Below are positions 56,431 to 64,000 of a stretch of DNA of 64,000 nt, piece by piece; within the stretch, counting starts at the first letter, position 1; every line of letters begins with the position of its first letter. The stretch covers positions 21,226,067-21,290,066 of the forward strand of contig CM058230.1 in the NCBI GenBank assembly GCA_030180135.1, given 5' to 3'. The translations under genes were made by a program, and so were the position numbers. The notes beneath the pieces are model-generated. The model had not been told where the DNA came from, searched no databases, and worked only from the letters and a program-made list of their open reading frames with translations. Origin of the DNA: Orychophragmus violaceus (lineage: Eukaryota; Streptophyta; Magnoliopsida; Brassicales; Brassicaceae).

Positions 56431-57600
56431 TCTTATTTTATGTAGTATTAATATATTTTTTATGTCGGTTCTATGTAAGATACCTTGTCTTTTTGGTATT
56501 CTAAGCTTTCTTGCTTTGTAAAACTTATCCTTTGAAGGAGGTGAGTAAATTATTTTTTTGCATATAATCGGTCTATTCTGTTTTCAACTCGTTTGAACAA
56601 ATCAAAATGAATAGCGATTGGATTGTTTTATCTTAGAATTGCTCCTTTAACAGGGCTCCTTCGTTCCGCTAGGTTTAATGTTTGCGAGACTTATGCGTGC
56701 TCGGCTTACTTATCCAAAGGACAGACGAATATGCGAGGCTTAAGTGCTCGGCTTATTTGTTATCGCCCACCACAGAGAACGTACGGGTACGGGACCGGTT
56801 TTTCAGTGCGAGACGGATATCGGCTTTTTCTTACCGCGATATGCATATCGCTTACAAAGAAGACCACACCCCTGGACAGGGAGCGCGATGCTAATAGTGC
56901 GAGTCTTATTGGGTGCTCGGCTTATAGTCAAAGCAGTGTATCGTTTGATTTTGCGAGCTGAGGAGCTCGGCTTTATGCGAGCTGAAAGCTCGGTTTTCTG
57001 CAAACTTAGGAGTCCGGATTTTTTGCGAACTAAGAAGCTCGGCTTTAGCGAGCTAGGAAGCTCGGCTCTTTCCGGATCGAACATCCGGCTTTTGCAAACT
57101 AAGAAGCTCAGTTCTTTGCGGATCAAGCATCCCGCTTTAGCGAGCTAAGGAGCTTGGTTCTTTGCAGATCTAACATCCGACTTTAGCGAGCTAAGGAGCT
57201 CGGCTTTAGCGAGCTAAGGAGCGCAGCTTTAGCGAGCTAAAGAGCTCAACTTTTTGGACAAGTACTTAGCTTGTTATGGCGTTAGTAGGTTAAAAAGAGA
57301 GTTAACTCAGCAGGAGTTATTAAGATGTGATAGCTCGGTATGAGGTAAGTTTTAAATTGAAAAGGAATAATAACTCGACATAAGTTGAAGAAGGAGAACT
57401 AACTTGAATTGGCTTGAGGCGCTTTTAACTCGGCATAAGCTGTAAAATAAAAAAATTATTAGATTTGTGACTATGCCGATGAAGGCTGCCTACGTATCTT
57501 CCAAAGAAGAAAAAAGTCACTCGTAGTTCATACATTTTTTCTTTGAGCCGAGGTTAGAGTGCTGCCTAGAAGTACTCTTTCAGGCTTGCTGAATTGCATT
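56431..57600. other. Non-coding gap between convergent antisense gene and pol
   Basis: It contains the presumed 3' ends of the antisense gene (AT-rich, 56430-56560) and of pol, and the short-unit array at 56950-57250. Confidence 0.6.
56950..57250 (+). repeat. Array of ~23-bp units GAGCTAAGGAGCTCGGCTTTAGC
   Basis: The unit (GAGCTAAGGAGCTCGGCTTT plus AGC) is best preserved at 57145-57250. To the left it alternates with related words (CGAACTAAGAAGCTCGGCTT, GGATCGAACATCCGGCTTTT) back to about 56950. Each unit contains GAGCTC, a perfect palindrome. The array lies where the two opposite reading directions of the element meet. Confidence 0.8.
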
Positions 57601-57603
57601 AAC

Positions 57604-58591
57604 GCGGCAAATCTTTGCCCTTCATTGATTCGAGCTCGTAAACGCCGGGTTTGACAACTTTCATAATCTTGTAAGGGCCTTCCCATTTTGCGCCGAGTTT
57701 GCCTTCTCTCCATTCTTTGGTATTTTAATAGACTTTGCGAAGCACGTAGTCGCCGACTTGAAAGTGTTGTTCCTTTACCTTTTGGTTGTAATACCGAGTT
57801 GCGAGTTGCTAGTAGTTTTGGATGCGGAGTAATGCCCGATTTTGTTCTTCCTCGATCATGTCGAGGGCATGAAGCAGCATTTTCTCGTTGATCTCATTAT
57901 GTTGAGGCATGAGAGATCGTCGGAAAGTATAAACGTTGGCCTCTGCCTTGACCATTGCTTCCACGCCGAAGGCTAAGGAGAACGGAGTGGACCCAGTTGT
58001 GTGGCGAGGAGTTCTTCTATGCGACCAAAGAACTCCGTCAAGTTCATCGGTCCAAACTCCATTCTTGCTTTTGAGACTCTTCTTGATACCGTTGATGATG
58101 GTTTTGTTTGTGGCTTCAGCCTGCCGTTTCCCTGGGGGATATCTCGGTGTCGACTTACTGATCCGTATGTCCCATTTCTTGCAAAATCCTTCAAACAGGT
58201 TTGATGTGAATTGCGATACATTGTTGGTGACAATCTCGTAAGGACTTCCATATCGGCATATAATGTATTTCCAGACAAAGTTCTGAACTTGGATGTCGTG
58301 GATCGACACATATGCCTTGGCTTCGACCCATTTGGTGAAGTAGTCGGTCATGATCAATAGGAAATGCCTTTGGTTAGAAAGCGGCAACGGTCCAACGATG
58401 TCCATTGCCCACCTCATAGTCGGCCAATAATGACCAGTTAACTTGATTTTAAGAGCAAGGGACCGACCTACAGAATGATTTCCACAAGCTCCTGAATGTG
58501 TTTCTTCGAGTACTCGGCGGATTTTATCTCCGGATATGCATCTGAGGAGAACCTTGTTGGCCGAGTATTTGTAAAGGGCGTCGTCGTACAT
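57604..58591 (-). pseudogene. Tat-type integrase, zinc finger deleted and active site altered
   Basis: The frame 58591-57809 runs from DALYKYSANKVLLRCISGDK through GHYWPTM directly into RWAMDIVGPLPLSNQRHFLL. About 30 residues that normally lie between, including the CxxC of the HHCC zinc finger, are missing in frame. The catalytic triad should be Asp (MDIVGP), Asp in V-T-D-N-G-S and Glu (QAEATNK). The middle one reads VTNNVSQF, so Asp is Asn and Gly is Val. A stop near 57813 separates the C-terminal part (FQVGDYVLRKVY ... EWREGKLGAKWEGPYKIM, to about 57604), which has another stop. The enzyme could not integrate DNA. Confidence 0.85.
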
Positions 58592-58704
58592 CGTGTATCT
58601 CGCACTTTTGAGTTTAATTCGGTGTGCGTCCCACTTGTCCTCGGGAAGTTTTCCCTAAGTCAAATATGCTTTTATCTCTTGTTGCCAATCCTCATCGTCG
58701 TCTG

Positions 58705-60790
58705 TTAGGAGTGCAATGAGGTCGGTGCATTTTGCATGACCATTATAACACGGATCGTCTTGACAGTCCTCAGGATTGCGAGAACAGTATCATCACGAGC
58801 GGATTCCTCGTGATTGATTTCAGGCGGCGGGATGCTAGGTTCGTTAATGGTTTCCACTGGAATCCGTCGGCAGAGATCGGGATTCGATGCCAGAGATGAA
58901 AGTGCGTCTGCTGGGGCATTTTCTTTCCTCGGTATCTGGACTATATCAAAGAACTTGAACGAGCTGGTAAGTTCCAATGCCGCCTTACGATATTCTTCCA
59001 TTCGCTCATTTTTTAGCTTCGTACTCTCCATTGATTTGATTTGCCACGAGCATGGAGTCGCAATGGGCCAAGAGATGTCGCACCCCGATTTCCCTAGCTT
59101 GAGACTGGCTAACAAAGCCTCATACTCGGTTTTATTGTTAGATGCTGTGAAACCCAGTTTGAACGATTAATCTAGTATTTCTCCGGTTGGTGATATGAGA
59201 CGTACTCCTACCTCGGCTCCTCGTTTCAAAGAAGCACCGTCAACAAATAGTTTCCAATTTTTATCCTCTACCTGAGTACCGATATCCAATTCAGGCGATA
59301 GTTCTACAAGGAAGTCGGCTATTACCTAAGACTTGGTGGTTGTCCTATTTATGTAATCGATGTCGTACTCGCTGAGTCCCACTTCCCATTTTCCAGGCGG
59401 CCGGATTGTCCTGGACTGTGTAAAATCGTCCGAAGAGGCTGGGTGCTTAGCACATAATTGAGTGAGATTGAAAGTAGGGGCGCAGCTTTCTAGCCAAGAT
59501 AACGACTGCGAGGGCCAGTTTTTTCCATTGCTGGATATCTTGTCTCAGCTTCGTTCATCGTTTTGCTTACATAAAAGATTGGTTTTGTTCTCCTCGGTCT
59601 TCTCGTACTAGGACTCCACTGACTGAAGTTATTGAGACCGCAATGTATAAGAAAAGTGTCTCGCCGTTTTCAGGTTTTGATAGTATTGACGGGTTTGACA
59701 AGTAGTCTTTAAGCTGGATGAACGCCTCTTGACACTTGTCTTCCCATATAAATCTTTTGTTTCCCCGGAGGAGTTCATAGAAAAGTAGGCATTTGTCCGT
59801 CGAACGAGATATGAATCTGTTCAGGGCGGCAATGTGGCCAGTCAGACGTTGTACCTCTCGGGTATTCTTGGGTGATGGTAAGTCGACTATTGCTGAGATC
59901 TGTTTCAGATTAGCTTCTATCCCTCTTTGAGTGACCACATATCCGAGGAATTCCCTTGATGTTACGCCGAACGTACATTTTGCAGGGTTAAGCTTCATCC
60001 CATATCGGTTAAGGATGCTAAAACATTCCTTTAGATGCTCAACATGTTGAGATGTGACTAAGGACTTAACCAGCATATCGTCAATGTATACTTCCATCGT
60101 CTTGCCAAGTTGGGTTGGGAACATCCGGTTGACCACTCGTTGGTATGTAGCGCCTGCGTTTTGAAGGCCAAATGGCATGACCTTGTAACAGTAAGTGCCG
60201 CGTTCCGTTATGAATGCCATATTCTCCCGATCGTCTGGGTTTATGAGGATCTGATTGTATCCCGAAAATGCATCCATAAACGAAAGCAGCTCGTTCCCAA
60301 CTGTGGCTTCAACAAGTCGATCGATATGCGGCAAAGGAAAGCTGTCCTTTGGACAGGCTTTGTTGAGGTCCGTGCAGTCGACACAGACTCTCCACTTTCC
60401 GTTTTTCTTCCTGACGACGACCGGGTTGGCAAGCCAGTCGGGGTACTTGACCTCCTGTATCGAACTGGCAATGAGTAGTTTGTCTACCTCGTCATTGAAG
60501 GCTTTAGCCCTTTCGGGACCGAGCTTATGCTTTTTTTGTTTAATCGGCTTGTAAGTCGGATCAACGTTGAGTTCGTGAGTTGTGATTGAAGGATTTATAC
60601 ATTTCATATCCTTGACTGACCATGCGAAGGTCGCGACGTTCTGCTGTAAGAAAGCAATTAGCTCATTTTTGATATCATCTGGTAATTCTGCATGGATCCC
60701 CACGCATTTGTTTGCATCAGAGTTATCGATGACGGCCTGCTGAATAAGTTCTTTTTCTGGACCCTTCCTGCCTTGTTCCGTATTGATCAT
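58705..60790 (-). pseudogene. Tat-type reverse transcriptase and RNase H; RT frame intact, RNase H shifted
   Basis: The frame 60790-59567 (407 codons) is a full reverse-transcriptase domain. It shows SSIQEVKYPDWLANPVVVRK, KWRVCVDCTDLNKACPKDSF, LLSFMDAFSGYNQI (first catalytic Asp), PFGLQNAGATYQRV, the YIDDM box holding the other two Asp, and the connection LGYVVTQRGIEAN. It ends at ..GEQNQSFM where a one-base loss near 59600 shifts the frame; PIFYVSKTMNEAE can still be read in the next frame. RNase H pieces follow in several frames (about 59560-58705: NWKLFVDGASLKRGAEVG, NNKTEYEALLASLKL, KENAPADALSSLASN). Only the reverse transcriptase remains undamaged. Confidence 0.85.
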
Positions 60791-60847
60791 ACATGACGGT
60801 ACCCTTATCTTGTGTTCTCTTATGAAGCACGACCGACTTGCTCTTTT

Positions 60848-61216
60848 TCACCCCTTAACCGTTTGGATTCCTTTAGGCGAAGGGAACTTTAGACATTTAT
60901 GATACGTTGAGGATATTGCCTTCATGTTGTATAGCGAAGGCGTTCCGAGGATAACATTGCAAATAGTCGGCTTGGCAATGACATGGAATTTTACCATTTT
61001 GTTGACTCCGCCGGCATAGACAGGCAACTTGATCGTTCCGATTGTGTATGTCATCTCTCTCGTAAAAACGATGAGCGGCTTAGCCTTCTGCTTGATATCT
61101 TCTTCTTTGATTTCCATCTTCTTTAGCGTATCTAAGAAGATTAAGTCAACAGAACTGCCTGTAACGACTAGGATGCGAGATACCTGACAGCTTCCAATGA
61201 TGAGCTCGACTACCAA
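60848..61216 (-). pseudogene. Tat-type retropepsin with active-site Asp replaced
   Basis: The region reads VELIIGSCQVSRILVVTGSS VDLIF. The normal active site of the family is V-D-T-G-S-S; here Asp is Val (GTT on the minus strand near 61164), a single A-to-T change that abolishes an aspartic protease. The downstream flap and VILGTPSLYNMKAISS are conserved. A related fragment lies at 2030-2530. Confidence 0.85.
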
Positions 61217-61410
61217 TGGATCGTTATAAGGATAATGAGTTCCCCATAGATCTTGGTCAGTGAAAATAACGGGGGGGGGGGCTAGTCAGACAAGATCAGC
61301 TGAGGTGTGTTTTGTGCGGTTAGTGCCATGCGCTTGTATCCTCTGATTGATCGAACCGAGTCATTCACAGAGATTAAACCACCCATTATCATGTTGATTC
61401 TTCGTACGGA

Positions 61411-62989
61411 TTAAGGAGTTTCCTCTTCGTCTTCTTCTTGATCATCGCGTTCGCGTTTTAAGGCTATGCTCTTAATGCGGTGTTGCTGCTTGCCTTGCTT
61501 GGGCGTTTGATCGTCGGCCTGCTCTTCTCGGCTTCGCTTCGACTCTTCCCTTAGTTCATCGATGGACGCCTTAATCTTACCACTTGTGATTCGGGCATAT
61601 AATGCATCTTTGAGGGTTCGACATTGCGAGGTGTTGTGCAAAGTAGCTTAATGGTACTCACAATACTTTTCTTCCGGCTCAGAAGCAGTTTGCGGTGCCG
61701 TCTCTTTGTCCTCCTTGATCCATTTGTTCCAAGGTTTGGACGAACATTTTCCGGAGGTTCCGACCACCATTGTTGTCTTTGCTCCCTTTTCGTAATGTTG
61801 CCTAGGTTCTCGTTCTTCCTTCTTGTCGGTCTGCTTGGTGGACCAAATTTTTTAGCCAAGGCCACCTTCTTCTCTTCCAGCTCGACGAATTTGTTTGCCC
61901 AATGGAGGGCGTCTTCGATGGTCAGTGGTGGGTTGAGAACAAGATCTTGGTAAAAAGGGGATTCGTGCCATACAGTGTTTGTTAGAGCCGCGATAGTGAA
62001 TCTATCCGGGGCTTCTGCTCGTGTCACAGTTGTCTTAAACCGATCTATGAATTCCCGCAGCGTTTCCTTCTTCTCTTGTGTCATGGACATCAATGCGTTC
62101 ATCGAGGTATCCTTGTTCACAGAAGCCGAGAGAACCAAGTCAACGCGTCTCCTTCCAAGGTTTCAACGAATAGCTGACAAAAGACGATATTGCATTCTTT
62201 TGATGATGAGAACCGTGCTTTTGCAGCTATGATCTTGAAAGTTGTCAAGTGGGAGGCTGGATCCTTAGTACCATTGTACGTTGGTAGTTTGAGTTTCTCC
62301 TTCTGTCGGACGTACGTATTCATGATACGCGAAGTAAAGGGGGTCCTATGAGTTTCCTCGATGATTCGATCGATCTCTGAGGCGGACCCTTTCACGGTGT
62401 GAACCTCGACTTTGAGTTCCTTGAGTGTGTCTTTAAGTTCGGTTAATTGTTTCTCGACCCGGATGCGGCTTTCTCCTCGAACAGGCGTTGCATGAGTTTC
62501 CTCGTTGGATGTACATCGCTCGTAGCGATAGTTATCCCGGCGCGAGTCATTCTCATGACACGAGCTTCTTCTATGATCTGAACCCTGGTCGTGCCGAGAT
62601 TCATAATTATTTCGTTCGTATTCATCATCTTGGTCTCTGCGAAGCGAGTACCGTTCGTGATGTAAGTCGTCTTGCTTTTGATGTGAGACTCGTTTGGGTT
62701 CTTTTGGATCCCGTTTTCGACGCGAGCCTCGCTCATGTTCATCCTCTCTGTCCTGTTCTTGGCGTGAGTCTTTCTTGGGCTCGCGGTCCGGACTCTGCTC
62801 TTGGTGATCTCCCTTAGGAGTGTCATAGATCAGTCGTCTGGCGAACTTTTCTTTTACCTTCGGGGAGACGGCTCGTTTGGATTTCCTTGACTGTTGGTCT
62901 GAACGAATTCGATCATGTTCAGACTGCAACTGGTCGATTCTTCCTGAAACCTCTCTTAGCAAATCGTTATGGGAATCAATTTTCGCCAT
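61411..62989 (-). pseudogene. Tat-type gag, two frame breaks and one stop
   Basis: It starts MAKIDSHNDLLREVSGRIDQ at 62989. The N-terminal half is a long Arg/Asp/Glu/His-rich stretch. The capsid core follows: THRTPFTSRIMNTYVRQKEK, LPTYNGTKDPASHLTTFKI and ETLEGDALTWFSRL. A shift near 62125 leads into SMNALMSMTQEKKETLREFI and WANKFVELEEKKVA, a second shift falls near 61650, and an in-frame TAA replaces Lys in EKYCEYH.ATLHNTSQCRTL (the single CCHC-like knuckle, about 61650-61610). The end EDEEETP is at 61413. As a family it forms the virus-like particle; this copy cannot. Confidence 0.85.
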
Positions 62990-63218
62990 CAGAGTTGCCA
63001 GGACAGAGTCTTCGTCGACTTGTTTAGCCGCCTTATCGACTGGCGGGATACGTTTATCATCTTTTCCGGACTTGGAGCCTTGCGGCGGTTTTCCGTTGGG
63101 CGCTCTGGTCCCTTAATCTTCGTGATCGCTTAGGTCGAGATCACTTCCTTCATAATCAACCCTGGGGTTGATCTCGTCGTTGTTTCCAGACATCTAGTTC
63201 AGAAATTTCTTTTAGAAA

Positions 63219-63236
63219 TCCACACACTCGGCGCCA
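63219..63236 (-). other. Primer-binding site of the Tat-type element
   Basis: On the minus strand TGGCGCCGAGTGTGTGGA starts two bases after the 5' LTR. The TGGCGCC start is a common gypsy primer-binding motif; the tRNA used was not identified. Confidence 0.7.
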
Positions 63237-63238
63237 AT

Positions 63239-63762
63239 TGTAAGATCTCAACTCGGTCTATCTTAAGATAGAAAGAGTTTTAGGGTTTTTCTTAAGGGAT
63301 TTTAAAAGAAGGATTTAAGAACTCGGTGAGAAAGTATGGAAATTAGGGTTTCGCTAGGCTTCTGGGAAAAAACAAAGCGGTTGAGGGAAATACCTAGGTC
63401 GCCGGAGAGAAATTAGGTTAACAAAGTTTCGCTAAGAACTCTCAGGTAATTGTATTGAAAAGCGTACATCTTTATTGAATGACGAGATGCCTTTATATAG
63501 ACTTACAAAGTCGGATAAACAAAATAAGGAAAACTCGAGATAAACATGAATCTTTCCTATTATCTTGGCTCGAATATATCTTCTATCTCGGCGTGTTGAC
63601 CGCGCGCGCCGCTTTCCTTTTCTCGTCTCTGCCTTCTTTGTTGCCCTAGTTGTTCCAAATGACCGGGTCAAGTTAGGTCAACTCGGAACCTACTTTCCTA
63701 ATTGGACCGACCTAAATTGTTGAATGGGCCTTTTGGGAAGGGTGCTAATCCTGACTCCAACA
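63239..63762 (-). repeat. Tat-type 5' LTR (right)
   Basis: 524 bp, TGTAAG...CCAACA on the plus strand, with a minus-strand TATA box TATATAAAGG near 63501-63492. No twin palindrome occurs in it. Confidence 0.9.
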
Positions 63763-63767
63763 ATCAT

Positions 63768-64000
63768 GTTGAAATTGATCTCTTTCTAATCGCTTCCTTT
63801 TTTATTTGTGTACGATATATGTTGAAAATGAAATTATCGTTATTGCTTTTAATTTATATGTAAGTTACTACAACCTCTCAATTTTTTTTTTCTTTTTAAA
63901 AAACTTTACTTTTATACATTCCATTCTCCTTCATTTCCCAAAAGAGATACCATTTACTAAATGTTTTGTGCACAAGAAATGAAAAATACTATAATACAAA
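63768..64000. other. AT-rich flank
   Basis: Nothing recognised between the target duplication and the window end. Confidence 0.4.

Larger units (their letters stand above)
52650..63762 (-). mobile_element. Tat-type Ty3/gypsy retrotransposon, full length, dead, with antisense gene
   Basis: LTRs at 52650-53157 and 63239-63762 (the left one starts CG instead of TG) are flanked by the perfect duplication ATCAT (52645-52649 and 63763-63767). The order on the minus strand is 5' LTR, primer-binding site, gag, protease, reverse transcriptase, RNase H, integrase, then a 4.4 kb 3' region carrying a separate gene on the plus strand, then the 3' LTR. Large size (11.1 kb), a long region between integrase and the 3' LTR, and an antisense frame there are known traits of the Tat lineage. 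The LTRs differ by many substitutions and one 16-bp deletion in the left copy, so the insertion is far older than the copia and Athila-like ones. Confidence 0.9.

Noticed and set aside
56744..57148. Leu/Ser-rich plus-strand frame
   Set aside because: It is produced by the 23-bp array and lacks any domain.
60312..60325. Single GTCGATCGATATGC in the Tat reverse transcriptase as a member of the palindrome family (also near 62365, 24785 and 41120)
   Set aside because: No partner at 20-21 bp and arms do not fit; these singles serve as background.

Overview
The window is nuclear DNA from a flowering plant of the mustard family (Brassicaceae). The evidence is GT-AG introns, a plant INDETERMINATE DOMAIN gene whose protein closely resembles Arabidopsis IDD16 as I remember it, Athila-, Tat- and copia-type retrotransposons, DUF1985/Ulp1 (KAONASHI-type) genes, mudrA-like MULEs, and a 3 kb interstitial array of the plant telomere repeat TTTAGGG. 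Nearly all of it is transposable elements, many nested, as expected near a centromere or in a heterochromatic block. No sequence search could be run, so names rest on motifs and memory of the families.

Layout. 1-2008: 3' end and LTR of an Athila-like element. 2030-2710: broken Tat-type protease fragment. 3195-3571: gypsy solo LTR with target duplication. 6226-8184 (-): intact three-exon IDD16-like gene. 9339-12957 (+): seven-exon DUF1985-Ulp1 gene spoiled by one nonsense codon and a Cys-to-Ser active-site change. 13449-13992 (-): small GRF-type zinc-finger membrane gene, convergent with it. 15478-22970 (+): small zinc-finger gene split by a 6.9 kb copia element (15655-22553, duplication AGAGA). 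23408-23612: inverted scrap of the Ulp1 gene. 24093-24959 (-): intact F-box-type gene. 25464-28563: telomere-repeat array with higher-order structure. 29004-37733 (-): mudrA-like transposase gene interrupted by a 5.25 kb non-autonomous Athila-like element (29729-34981). 38239-41290: duplicated AAT microsatellite and copia remnants. 41290-45000: dead Ulp1-like and F-box-like copies. 45800-50770 (-): second, decayed mudrA gene carrying a solo LTR (47939-48622, duplication CTCCA). 51301-51784: two adjacent Stowaway MITEs. 52191-52381: TA microsatellite between direct repeats. 52650-63762 (-): complete but dead 11.1 kb Tat-type gypsy element with an extra multi-exon gene on the opposite strand.

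The most unusual signal is a pair of 14-bp palindromes (core TCGATCGA, arms GCA/TGC or GTG/CAC) that recurs about 18 times, nearly always with a centre-to-centre spacing of exactly 21 bp (20 bp in a few cases). It occurs in elements that are unrelated by primer-binding site (Athila-like with tRNA-Asp, copia with initiator tRNA-Met), in LTRs, leaders and gag, in different reading frames, on either strand. In two unrelated LTR families it lies 63-68 bp upstream of a TATA-like box, and in both leaders it is clustered downstream of the primer-binding site. This looks like a DNA- or RNA-level element shared by different retrotransposons.
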